A stretch of 64,000 nucleotides of DNA from the NCBI RefSeq assembly GCF_010501015.1, contig NZ_QVML01000003.1:62001-126000 (forward strand), given 5' to 3'. This document shows positions 53,342 to 62,394 of the stretch, piece by piece. A program made the translations under genes and the position numbers. Source of the DNA: Bacteroides sp. 214. GTDB taxonomy: Bacteria; Bacteroidota; Bacteroidia; Bacteroidales; Bacteroidaceae. The notes beneath the pieces are model-generated. The model ran no database searches. It was given only the letters and a program-made list of their open reading frames with translations, and was not told the DNA's origin. How positions within the stretch are numbered: the stretch's first letter is position 1; each line of letters begins with the position of its first letter.

Positions 53342-55630
53342 ATGAAACATATATCCTGCCTCATTTTACTTTTCTTCGCTATACAAGTTCACGCCCAACA
53401 AGCTATTGGCACTTGGCGTACACATTTATCTTACCACAACGTTACCCAAACCGAACCTGCCGGAGACATTATTTACGCACTGGCAAACGGTGGACTTTTC
53501 TCGTATAATAAAGAAGATCAGGAAGTATATCTTTTCGACAAAATAAACAAGCTAAACGATACAAACATCACGCGTATAGCTTACAATAAAGAGTATAAAA
53601 CATTAGTTATAATTTATTCTAATGCCAACATAGACCTATTGGTAGAAGATAAAAAAGTATATAACCTGCCCGATTTCATGAATAAAATCATGACGTATAG
53701 TAAAGAAGTAAACAGTATACGTTTTCATAATGAATATGCTTATTTATCAACTTCATTCGGCATACTTGTTATCAATCTCAATAAAAAAGAAATAGCCAAT
53801 ACTTATACTTTACACAAAGTAGTAAACGACTGTACGATAGACAATCAAACCATTTATGCTGCTACACAAGAGGGATTATTTGTAGGAAAACTTACCGATA
53901 ATCTTTTGGATAACAGTAAATGGAAAAAAACATCTGATGATGTATTTGAACATTTTGTATTATACGATGATATATTAATGGGTAATATTGCTCAAAGTGG
54001 AATTTATAGAATAGACAAAGAAACCTGTGTGGCTACCATGTACCTGCAAGGAAATTACACCATGATGAATCCATACGAAGACAAACTACTATGTGGAAAC
54101 AGTTATATATTTTTGCCTTTTCATACAAAAGACACATGGAATTACATGGAACTAGGCAGAGAGGTAAATCATATGTCGTACGCAAACAATACTTACTGGG
54201 GAGCATATAAAGAGAGTGGATTAACAGGACAAAAACTCACGGATAACAAAATGGAAGACATTATGTCGGGGGTTATTCCAAACAGTCCGGTAAGAAATTT
54301 ACCTCACTACATGAAATTTGAAGGCGAACGCCTATTTATTACTGGAGGAGGTATTCATTACGATCGTTTCGATAATCCGGGAACAATTGCCATGTTTGAA
54401 AACAATAAGTGGAGTAATGTAAATGAGAAGGCAATAGCCGCTTCTATCGGGCAATCGTTTAGAGATATTACCTCCATCGCCCAGAACCCGAAAGATAACG
54501 AACATTTTTTTGCTTCATCGGCAGGAGAAGGATTGTATGAGTTTAAAGAAGGAGAATTCATAAAACTTTATACGATGGATAATAGTCCGCTTGAAACTAT
54601 TATTCCCGATAGCCGTAATTACATCCGTATCAATGGACTGAACTACGATACTAATAATAACCTCTGGATGTTAAGCAGCGAAACAAAAAATAGTGTTCAT
54701 GTATTGAAAGAAGATGGCAACTGGGTTAGCTTTACTTTCCCTGAAACAACAAAATTGACCAACTTTGAAGAGAGCCTTTTTGATAGGCGTGGCTGGTTTT
54801 GGGCTACTTCACATTGGATTATTAATTCGGGAATATTCTGCCTGAACACCAATAATACATTAGAAGATGCGAGTGATGATAAGTATAAATTCCTGACTCG
54901 CTTTACCAATCAGGACGGTATATTACTTGACAGAACCAATATTAATTGCATAGTTGAAGATAAAAACGGTGCAATATGGGTTGGTACGGATAAAGGACCG
55001 GTGATATTCAATAACCCATCACGCTTTTTCGAGAGTGATGTACGCTGCACACAAATTAAAGTACCCAGAAATGACGGAACCAATCTGGCAGATTATTTAC
55101 TCGTAAACGATATTATCAATGCCATTGCAATAGATGGTGCAAACCGCAAATGGATTGGTACAGAAACAAATGGTATTTATCTGATTAGTGAAGATGGATT
55201 AGAAACGATAAAACACTTCACAGAGAAGAATAGTCCGCTACTCTCTAACAATATACTTTCCATTGCTATACATCCACGTACCGGCGAAGTATTTATCGGC
55301 ACAAACAAAGGATTGATTTCTTATCAAAGTGATGCCACCGAAGCCGAAGAAGATTTTGCAAGCGAAATATATGCGTATCCAAACCCTGTAAAGCCTTCGT
55401 ATGACGGTATTATTACTGTTACCGGACTAGTTCGTGACAGTGATGTAAAAATAGCCGATGCAAGCGGAACGGTTATCTATTCGGGAACATCCGTAGGCGG
55501 ACAGTTCACTTGGGACGGAAAGAATAGAGAGGGTAGGAGAGTAGCTTCGGGCGTTTACTTTGTATTAGCCGCCGACGCAAGTGGAAAAGAAGGAATTGCT
55601 ACAAAAATCTTAGTGATAACAGGGAAGTAG
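53342..55630 (+). CDS. porZ: Type IX secretion system protein PorZ-like
   Basis: A 762-residue exported protein (signal peptide to about HAQQ, residue 20) matching PorZ, a surface component of the type IX secretion attachment complex that delivers anionic LPS to the sortase. Two seven-bladed propeller regions are implied by repeated blades such as NGAIWVGTDKGPVIFNN and HPRTGEVFIGTNKGLI. The C-terminus (from YAYPNPVKP, near residue 675) is a T9SS-type C-terminal domain ending VYFVLAADASGKEG-like and ITGK. Identification is by overall layout and end motifs. Other T9SS genes are outside the window. Confidence 0.82.
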   Translation: MKHISCLILLFFAIQVHAQQAIGTWRTHLSYHNVTQTEPAGDIIYALANGGLFSYNKEDQEVYLFDKINKLNDTNITRIAYNKEYKTLVIIYSNANIDLLVEDKKVYNLPDFMNKIMTYSKEVNSIRFHNEYAYLSTSFGILVINLNKKEIANTYTLHKVVNDCTIDNQTIYAATQEGLFVGKLTDNLLDNSKWKKTSDDVFEHFVLYDDILMGNIAQSGIYRIDKETCVATMYLQGNYTMMNPYEDKLLCGNSYIFLPFHTKDTWNYMELGREVNHMSYANNTYWGAYKESGLTGQKLTDNKMEDIMSGVIPNSPVRNLPHYMKFEGERLFITGGGIHYDRFDNPGTIAMFENNKWSNVNEKAIAASIGQSFRDITSIAQNPKDNEHFFASSAGEGLYEFKEGEFIKLYTMDNSPLETIIPDSRNYIRINGLNYDTNNNLWMLSSETKNSVHVLKEDGNWVSFTFPETTKLTNFEESLFDRRGWFWATSHWIINSGIFCLNTNNTLEDASDDKYKFLTRFTNQDGILLDRTNINCIVEDKNGAIWVGTDKGPVIFNNPSRFFESDVRCTQIKVPRNDGTNLADYLLVNDIINAIAIDGANRKWIGTETNGIYLISEDGLETIKHFTEKNSPLLSNNILSIAIHPRTGEVFIGTNKGLISYQSDATEAEEDFASEIYAYPNPVKPSYDGIITVTGLVRDSDVKIADASGTVIYSGTSVGGQFTWDGKNREGRRVASGVYFVLAADASGKEGIATKILVITGK

Positions 55631-55639
55631 GAATTACTC

Positions 55640-56632
55640 CTACATCCCTAATTTTTCCGAAATATCCAGCATTCGTTTTATAGGCTTCACTGCTTCTTTT
55701 GCTATTTCAGCATCTACCTCTATCTCCGGATATTCATATTTCAAGCAATTATAAAGCTTCTCGAGCGTATTTAGCTTCATAAAAGAACAATCATTGCATC
55801 CACAAGTACTATCATTGGGAGGCGCTGGAATGAACGTTTTATGAGGTGCTTGTTTTTGCATCTCGTGTAGAATACCCGATTCGGTAGCCACAATAAACTT
55901 ATTTTTATCGCTATTTATACTATACTTCAACAATGCTGCTGTAGAACCTACAAAATCTGCCAATGCCAATACCGTGTTTTTACACTCTGGGTGAGCTAAT
56001 ACAAGTGCATCTGGATGAGCTGCTTTCAGTTCTACAATTTTCTCTACCGAAAACTGTTCGTGCACATGGCAAGCACCATCCCATAATAACATATTCCGGT
56101 TAGTAACCGAGTTAATATAATTTCCTAAGTTTCTATCCGGACCGAAGATTATTTTCTCATCTTTGGGAAAACTTTCTACTATCTGTTTTGCGTTAGTAGA
56201 AGTCACTACTATATCGGTAACAGCTTTGACTGCCGCAGTAGTATTTACATACGAAATAACGGTATAACCTGGATGCTCTTTGACAAATTTACCAAACTTA
56301 TCTGCCGGACAGCTATCAGCAAGTGAACAGCCTGCATTGAAATCGGGTATCAATACCTTTTTATCAGGAGAGAGTATTTTAGCTGTTTCGCCCATAAAAT
56401 GAACACCACAAAGCACAATGATATCCGCTGTTGTTTTAGCCGCCCATTGTGCAAGTGCTAAGCTATCACCTACATAATCGGCTATATCTTGAATTTCGCC
56501 TGTCTGGTAATAGTGTGCCATAATAACAGCATTTTTCTCCTTTTTCAATTCATTGATTGCTTTAATCAAATCGATATGCGCATCAATAGGTTCATCGGCG
56601 AAACCTTTTATTAACCATTCCTCTTTTTTCAT
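55640..56632 (-). CDS. nadA: Quinolinate synthase
   Basis: A [4Fe-4S] enzyme condensing iminoaspartate and DHAP to quinolinate in de novo NAD synthesis. At 330 residues it has normal length. AHYYQTGEIQDIADYVGDSL near residues 40-59 is the family opening. The three cluster cysteines are expected in VLCGVHFMGETAKIL near 95, AHPECK near 210 and the C-terminal STCGCNDC near 285. It is a single gene; nadB/nadC are not in the window. Confidence 0.95.
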   Translation of the reverse strand: MKKEEWLIKGFADEPIDAHIDLIKAINELKKEKNAVIMAHYYQTGEIQDIADYVGDSLALAQWAAKTTADIIVLCGVHFMGETAKILSPDKKVLIPDFNAGCSLADSCPADKFGKFVKEHPGYTVISYVNTTAAVKAVTDIVVTSTNAKQIVESFPKDEKIIFGPDRNLGNYINSVTNRNMLLWDGACHVHEQFSVEKIVELKAAHPDALVLAHPECKNTVLALADFVGSTAALLKYSINSDKNKFIVATESGILHEMQKQAPHKTFIPAPPNDSTCGCNDCSFMKLNTLEKLYNCLKYEYPEIEVDAEIAKEAVKPIKRMLDISEKLGM

Positions 56633-57116
56633 TATTATATTTTTGTTTTAGTTTTAAATAATTGAAAATATATGATGATTATAATAGGGTGTTGAAACTG
56701 TCAATATTTTCATGCTCTAAAACTTGCGTATAAAGGTATTAGTTTGAGAAAAACTGTTATACCTACTCTATTAACAACATTAAATTATTCTATTTGTTTG
56801 ATAATAAAGTAGATGTATACTGTTATTAACAAACGGTTGATAATTGGCAAAGTTAAAAACTTTGTTAGAGAATTAGGTTATTTGATACTGAAAAATGTGT
56901 TTAAGTAGCTATAGAAAAAAAGGATTAAAAAATTTGCATTGTTAATTCAGTAGTGCCGTATAAATAGTTTTTATATTTCGTGGTTTATTCCCGCTGAAAA
57001 TGTGAATTTGTTTTGGATAAGTTTTCCACTGTTATTAACAATCTTTTCCACATAGATGTTTATTGCTTTCCATCACAAAGGGTTACTTTTGTAATTAAAT
57101 CATAGAATTATATATT
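56633..57116. other. AT-rich 484-bp divergent intergenic region (possible origin-like DNA)
   Basis: This region is strikingly AT-rich and gene-free. It carries the repeated 14-mer ACTGTTATTAACAA at about 56818 and 57028, further TTAACAA words, and TTTTCCACA / TTTTCCACT words near 57020-57055 that are one base from the DnaA box TTATCCACA. The trmH promoter element is at its right end. No tRNA or ORF is visible. An origin function is speculative. Confidence 0.35.
57084..57091 (+). promoter_or_regulatory. -7 promoter element of the TrmH-family gene
   Basis: TACTTTTG is an exact consensus match, 25 bases before the ATG at 57117. Confidence 0.6.
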
Positions 57117-57641
57117 ATGCGTAAACTGAAAATTACCGAATTGAATAGAATTACTGCCGAAGAGTATAAAGAAGCTAAAAAAATTCCATTGGTTGTGATA
57201 CTTGATGATATACGCAGCTTGCATAATATAGGTTCGGTTTTTCGCACGGCAGATGCTTTTCGGGTATCGGCTATTTATTTATGCGGTATTACGGCAATAC
57301 CTCCACACCCCGAAATACACAAAACAGCACTTGGAGCCGAGTTTAGTGTAGATTGGTATTACTCTAAAGATACTGTAGAGGCTGTTAAATCACTTCAGGA
57401 AGATGGTTATTTTATATACTCTATTGAACAGGTAGAAGGTAGTGTGATGCTTAACGAGCTTCAACTTGATAAAACAAAAAAATATGCGGTGATACTTGGT
57501 AACGAAGTAAAAGGTGTAAAACAAGAAGTTATTGATGCTTCCGATACTTGCATTGAAATACCACAATACGGAACAAAACACTCATTAAATGTTTCGGTTA
57601 CTGCAGGGATTGTTATTTGGGATTTGTTTAATAAACTGTAG
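57117..57641 (+). CDS. SpoU/TrmH-family RNA methyltransferase
   Basis: A 174-residue SPOUT methyltransferase that 2'-O-methylates tRNA or rRNA with SAM. Motif 1 is VILDDIRSLHNIGSVFRTAD near residues 28-47, motif 2 VILGNEVKGV near 123-132, and motif 3 IPQYGTKHSLNVSVTAGIV near 147-165, forming the trefoil-knot SAM site. The short length, without an N-terminal L30-like domain, matches the TrmH/TrmL-like subgroup. The target nucleotide is unknown. A terminator follows 11 bases after the stop. Confidence 0.9.
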   Translation: MRKLKITELNRITAEEYKEAKKIPLVVILDDIRSLHNIGSVFRTADAFRVSAIYLCGITAIPPHPEIHKTALGAEFSVDWYYSKDTVEAVKSLQEDGYFIYSIEQVEGSVMLNELQLDKTKKYAVILGNEVKGVKQEVIDASDTCIEIPQYGTKHSLNVSVTAGIVIWDLFNKL

Positions 57642-57652
57642 ATATATACGAG

Positions 57653-57695
57653 GAGGATGTATCAAGCTTTTATTCTTGACACATCCTCTTTTTCT
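57653..57695 (+). terminator. Intrinsic terminator of the TrmH-family gene
   Basis: GAGGATGT-A-TCAAG (57653-57666) pairs with CTTGA-C-ACATCCTC (57675-57688) around an 8-base loop, with one A-C mismatch. TTTTTCT follows on the plus strand. Confidence 0.85.
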
Positions 57696-57728
57696 ATTTC
57701 TCTAAGTTGTACTACTGTACGATATGTT

Positions 57729-59249
57729 TTATTTGAACATTTCTACGTTAAATGTAGCATCGCCTTCTTCGGCAAATATAGCCCACGGATTTTGTGTCAT
57801 CTGATAAATACGGTTTGACAAGGCTACTTCATTATTAATATATGCCACACATACCGAATTTTCTACAACTACTGTAATTTGGTATTCGCCGTTTATGGTT
57901 GCAGGTAATACTGCTTCAGTCAACGTTTTGTCTACATTTTCGTTTACTACATAGTTGAGTTTTACCTTTTGTGCTTCGGTATCAATGGTAAGATCGTATA
58001 CATATTTACGACTTCCGGCTGCACCAAACTCAATACCAAACCGTTTAGCACTTGTTGCTTTCACTGTTGCAGTAATCTTGTTTACAGCACCTTTGTCGAA
58101 ACGTGGAAATACAACAATAGCTTTTTGGTTTGTGCCTTTCAACGCATATGAGTTGCCGCTTACTGCAGCTTCTTTAATAATTTCAGCTTTTAGGTTCACT
58201 TTGTTACTTAGCTTCTCATTGATAGATTCGGGAATACTCAAACGAAGTTCGCCGGTGGTTTGTTGCTCGATGCGATGCACTACCAAAGCGCCCGCCCAAC
58301 TGTAATTATTATAGTCTGAAGCATCGTCGCGTGTAGGACACCAGCCGAAAAGATAACGGTTTGTGCCATCGGTAGCTGTTTTGGCTGCATAATAGGCATA
58401 TCCATCCAGAAAATTATTCGACGGAACCGTCCATTCTTGGGTGCCGATAGTGCGATATACATAATGTACTCCACGTCTGTCATTTTGCTCCGAGAAGATA
58501 AGGTATTGGTAATTACCTATCGTAAATACATCTGCACACTCCAGGTTATTTGTCTCTGCGCTGTCGTAAAAAGGTTCACGACGTTGCCACCCTTCGGTTA
58601 GTTTATCAGAGGTGTATTGTGTGAGTACAGCACGCCAAGATCCTTTATAGTCGGCACGGGTAGTTACAAGCATGGTATATGTACCATCGGTGTTTTTCAT
58701 GATGAACGGATCGCGAAAATCATTGCGGTCGTATCCGTCGCCCCAACCATTGAGTACATAACCCTTCTTTTCCCATGTTTTGAGGTCAGTTGATGTAGCT
58801 AAGAATATCTCTTCTTTAGGGTCCATTTCGCTGTTATGAGCGGTATAGAAGAAATAGTATGTATCCCCTTCTTTGAACACAGATCCTGTACCTAGAGCAT
58901 CTTCCCTGCCTCCATCTTCTCCATAAGCAATCATTTCACCACTATCTTCGTAACTCATGAAGTCTGTTGTTACGGCTTTGTAAATCGGATGAAATGTGGG
59001 TGCACCATCGCGTGCGTCTTGTAGATAGAATATATGAAACTTTCCATCTTCGAAGAAAGGCATCGGGTCGCCCACCCACCCTTGGGCGGGTTTAAAGAAG
59101 GTTGAGTAACTGAGGTTTAAATCATTTACGTCGTACATAGCTGGTGTGCCGGGTGCGGCTGTGGGGTCATTGCTGACGTATTCGAGGTCACTGCACGCAC
59201 TAATATTCAGGCTGGCGATGAAAGCTATGATTATATATTTTGTTTTCAT
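57729..59249 (-). CDS. GH32 family glycoside hydrolase lipoprotein (levanase/fructanase-like)
   Basis: A 506-residue predicted surface lipoprotein (lipobox NISACSD, Cys near residue 19) of glycoside hydrolase family 32, which hydrolyses fructose polymers by a retaining mechanism. The nucleophile Asp is in WVGDPMPFFEDGKFHIFY near residue 59, the RDPF motif in NDFRDPFIM near 170-178, and the acid/base Glu in NNLECADVF near 226. The C-terminal beta-sandwich typical of GH32 ends the protein. It is the last gene of a SusC-SusD-DUF4960-GH32 locus; that order matches the levan locus of B. thetaiotaomicron, where the surface GH32 is an endo-levanase. Confidence 0.88.
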   Translation of the reverse strand: MKTKYIIIAFIASLNISACSDLEYVSNDPTAAPGTPAMYDVNDLNLSYSTFFKPAQGWVGDPMPFFEDGKFHIFYLQDARDGAPTFHPIYKAVTTDFMSYEDSGEMIAYGEDGGREDALGTGSVFKEGDTYYFFYTAHNSEMDPKEEIFLATSTDLKTWEKKGYVLNGWGDGYDRNDFRDPFIMKNTDGTYTMLVTTRADYKGSWRAVLTQYTSDKLTEGWQRREPFYDSAETNNLECADVFTIGNYQYLIFSEQNDRRGVHYVYRTIGTQEWTVPSNNFLDGYAYYAAKTATDGTNRYLFGWCPTRDDASDYNNYSWAGALVVHRIEQQTTGELRLSIPESINEKLSNKVNLKAEIIKEAAVSGNSYALKGTNQKAIVVFPRFDKGAVNKITATVKATSAKRFGIEFGAAGSRKYVYDLTIDTEAQKVKLNYVVNENVDKTLTEAVLPATINGEYQITVVVENSVCVAYINNEVALSNRIYQMTQNPWAIFAEEGDATFNVEMFK

Positions 59250-59267
59250 GATTATATCAATTAGAAT

Positions 59268-60683
59268 TTATTTGGTTAGATAATTGAGAATATTGTAGGT
59301 TAGCTTCTCTATATTATCGTGATATTTATTCTCCGGCGAGTTGTCTTCGTGATACCAGTCGTAAGCCTCTGTTCCGGTGGTTATCACTGCTCCTCTATTG
59401 TCGGTAGCTTCATATTCGGTAATTACACAACGTTGGTTCATATCGTCATCCCAATGTACAGTGGCCAATTGTTTACCTCCGGTTATGTTTTCCCAAGCAG
59501 TCACATCTCTACCCCATCCTGTCCAGTCTTCCGATAGGTTCCATATTACATTGTGTCCTTTTACTTTGCTACCATTACTTATTGTCCAGAATCGATTTGT
59601 TTCTCCTGTTGCCATGCGCAATCCATTGAATATTTCGTGGTTGCGTGTAATACGCATGCCCCATCCAATACCATTGCCGTCGTTCAGCGTTGATGGACCA
59701 TTTTCAAAGCCCCATGCATTGTTCCACATACCTCTATCTTTGGCTATGTTCAATACATTCCCTAGCGTGAGTCCAGCCGAACTAAGGAACATACTTCCTC
59801 CTTGCGCCAGATAAGTTTTTAGTGCATCTATTACTTTGCTATCATTAGCATCGGCATGTATTATAGGGTCACCACCTTTATCATACGAATCGTAGTGATA
59901 CCATATTACAGCATAATTGTTCAACTCTTTTCCCTCTTTGATATCTTTGAACGACACGTATTCTGTTATTGGGAAATTATTGACAAACCATTCATAAGCA
60001 GTTTTCTCGTCCATATTGGTAATATCTCCGGCAGTAGCAGGCACGCCAAGGAAGGCCATTGTGCGAAAATCTACTAATTCTACTGCTACTGTATAAGTAA
60101 ATGTTTCGTTTAAGTATTCGATGGTATACTCTATCGGGTTGGTGAAGTTATGGGTAGTTCCGATGGGTGATATCAGTTTAGCCCCTTCCGATAGTAGATA
60201 AGATGGTGCTAGTGCTGTTACATCCGAACCGATTGGTAGTTTTACCACCACTTTACGTTCTTTATTGTTAATAGTACCTTTGTATATCCCGATATTGAAT
60301 TGTTCAAAATAGGTTACATCACTCACATGAGCCGATATAATTTTGTAGTCGTGATAAAGATTTCCATTGACAATGGTGTAGGTAACTGTATTCAAGAAAT
60401 CAATCGGACCGTTTGGCATTTCCGGTGTTTTCACTTGTGCTCCTTCTGACAAGGTGAAAGAGGGAGTTACCTGACTTAAGTCCGTTCCTGTTTTAAACAC
60501 TAGGTTGATAATCGAATTCTTCTGATCCAATGTTTCCTGCACGGCGTTGGCAGTAAAGGTTAATATCTTGACTTCGCCCGTGTTGTCTATTTCATTGTAT
60601 TTATCGTCATCGCAAGCCATAAAGCAACTAATTGCTACAAATGCCAGCAGCGATGTTATCGTTTTGCATATATTCTTTTTCAT
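59268..60683 (-). CDS. DUF4960 surface glycan-binding lipoprotein
   Basis: A 471-residue lipoprotein with a signal peptide and lipobox (AISCFMACDD). Two N-terminal Ig/DUF5018-like beta domains (about residues 30-200, each with a TPSFTLSEGAQV or APSYLLSEGAKL repeat) precede a DUF4960 domain with a Rossmann-like YAVIWYHYDSYDKGGDP region. The counterpart in the B. thetaiotaomicron levan locus binds levan at the cell surface. The ATG at 60683 is preferred over one 27 bases upstream that overlaps susD, because it gives a normal signal peptide and a 17-base gap. Confidence 0.83.
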   Translation of the reverse strand: MKKNICKTITSLLAFVAISCFMACDDDKYNEIDNTGEVKILTFTANAVQETLDQKNSIINLVFKTGTDLSQVTPSFTLSEGAQVKTPEMPNGPIDFLNTVTYTIVNGNLYHDYKIISAHVSDVTYFEQFNIGIYKGTINNKERKVVVKLPIGSDVTALAPSYLLSEGAKLISPIGTTHNFTNPIEYTIEYLNETFTYTVAVELVDFRTMAFLGVPATAGDITNMDEKTAYEWFVNNFPITEYVSFKDIKEGKELNNYAVIWYHYDSYDKGGDPIIHADANDSKVIDALKTYLAQGGSMFLSSAGLTLGNVLNIAKDRGMWNNAWGFENGPSTLNDGNGIGWGMRITRNHEIFNGLRMATGETNRFWTISNGSKVKGHNVIWNLSEDWTGWGRDVTAWENITGGKQLATVHWDDDMNQRCVITEYEATDNRGAVITTGTEAYDWYHEDNSPENKYHDNIEKLTYNILNYLTK

Positions 60684-60700
60684 TCTATTTGTTTTTAAAT

Positions 60701-62383
60701 TTATTGCCATCCGTAATTCTGTTTATATATTCCTTTCACAAATGCAATTTGTTGTTGTGGAATAGGAATAAATTCATCTTTGTTTTTTGTAAATCTGGCC
60801 GATGAGTAGTACGATCGTTTATTCTTTTCTGTATCAAAATATTCGTTCAACACAGTGTCAGCAATACCCCAGCGCACAAGGTCGAAGAACCTGTTTCCTT
60901 CCATAGCCAATTCTAAACGACGTTCCCAACGCACTGCCTCCCGGGCATAGCTATTGCTCCACACACAGTTTACTCCGTTTTGATAAAGGGCAATGTTTAG
61001 GTTTGTGGCGTATGGGATAAAAGTGGTGCTTTTCTGTGCTCTTTCACGTATCTGGTTTACCAGTGGCAGTGCTTCTGTTTCACGGTTTAGCTCTACTAAT
61101 GCTTCGGCTCTCATCAACACCACATCAGCATAACGTATAACGATGCGGTTTTTAGAGTTTCCGTAGAATGGGGATACATTTACGAAGCAGTCGCACGATG
61201 GATCTACATTCTCCTTGAGCGATGCGTAATAACCATATACATTGGGGTTGCGATTCCAGTTATCTTCGTAGATAAGCTCTTCGTTGTATTTGTACGGATA
61301 TCCGGGTAGTGCCACGGTATGGTACAACCGAGGATCTGTTTTATCTTCACTGTCGTTATAATCGTTTTTATTGTAATTGGCAAAGTCAGGTAAACCATTT
61401 TGTGTTTTGAAGGCATTTACTAAGTTTTGGCTGGGTTTGTGGAAGTCACAACAACCTACTCCCATAGGTACAGAAAGTACATCTCCCCAGTTGAGTCGAC
61501 CAAACATTGTACCGTCGCTAGTAGAATACTGTACGGCAAAGACTGATTCTTTTCCATTTTGGTAAGCTCCCGGCAAGAAGTTGCAGGCAATGTCGGGTTC
61601 AAGACCGTACGATGAGTTCATAACGATTTCGGTATATATCAACACATCTTTTAGATCATCTTCGTTGATGCTTGTTACGTTATTTCTTTCGTCTTGCCTA
61701 TAGGCTTTGAACAGGCGCGCTTTGGCTAAGTAAGCAGCGGCAGATATCTTATTGGAACGTCCCACCTGTGATTGACTTACAGGTAGCAAGTTGTAAGCCC
61801 GTTGAAAATCGTTTACTATGAATGCCCATTGGTCGTCGTTTGGCAATTTATTGTCTATAAAATCGTACTCCTCGATGGGGGTATCCTCATCTACGAAAGG
61901 TATATGTCCAAATACTTCTTTGAGCATAAAGTAGAAGTGTCCGCGCAGGAAGTACATTTCGCCCATGCGTGTTTCTTTCAGCGGGAAATCTGCAGCTTCC
62001 ACGGTTTTCAGCACAGCAAGTGCCGAGTTTATGCGCGAGATAGCTTCGTAGGTATAGAACCATAATCCGTCAGCTTCACCAAAATCTGTTTTTACGTTTT
62101 GATTTATTTCATAGAAATGAAAGGCTGAGATATCTGTTTCATCGTTTCCACCTTTATACGCATCGTCGGATCTCACGTTACCATAAGGCCAAAGGCTGAA
62201 TGGCTTGTCATAATGGTCGTTGCCCAATGAAGAATATGCGGCTGTAACAAGCCCCTCTACCTGTTCGGCACCTTTTACCTCTTCTTCGCTGAGGATGCCT
62301 TGTGGAATTTCGTCAAGAAAATTACAACTATTCATTAGAATGGTTGTGGCTATTGCTATGAGTGTATATTTACTATTTTTCAT
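60701..62383 (-). CDS. SusD/RagB-family nutrient-binding lipoprotein
   Basis: A 560-residue outer-membrane lipoprotein (lipobox ILMNSCNF, Cys near residue 20) that caps the SusC channel and binds oligosaccharide. Typical SusD elements include FLDEIPQG after the Cys, AYSSLGNDHYD, the TPR-type helices with YFLRGHFYFMLKEVFGHIPF, RYADVVLMRAEALVELNRE, and the C-terminal RRLELAMEGNRFFDLVRWG. It lies 11 bases after the susC stop. Confidence 0.95.
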   Translation of the reverse strand: MKNSKYTLIAIATTILMNSCNFLDEIPQGILSEEEVKGAEQVEGLVTAAYSSLGNDHYDKPFSLWPYGNVRSDDAYKGGNDETDISAFHFYEINQNVKTDFGEADGLWFYTYEAISRINSALAVLKTVEAADFPLKETRMGEMYFLRGHFYFMLKEVFGHIPFVDEDTPIEEYDFIDNKLPNDDQWAFIVNDFQRAYNLLPVSQSQVGRSNKISAAAYLAKARLFKAYRQDERNNVTSINEDDLKDVLIYTEIVMNSSYGLEPDIACNFLPGAYQNGKESVFAVQYSTSDGTMFGRLNWGDVLSVPMGVGCCDFHKPSQNLVNAFKTQNGLPDFANYNKNDYNDSEDKTDPRLYHTVALPGYPYKYNEELIYEDNWNRNPNVYGYYASLKENVDPSCDCFVNVSPFYGNSKNRIVIRYADVVLMRAEALVELNRETEALPLVNQIRERAQKSTTFIPYATNLNIALYQNGVNCVWSNSYAREAVRWERRLELAMEGNRFFDLVRWGIADTVLNEYFDTEKNKRSYYSSARFTKNKDEFIPIPQQQIAFVKGIYKQNYGWQ

Positions 62384-62394
62384 TGTTATATCTG

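Noticed and set aside
55625..55655. Hairpin GTAGGA/TCCTAC between porZ and nadA as terminator
   Set aside because: Short stem and no T-run on either strand.
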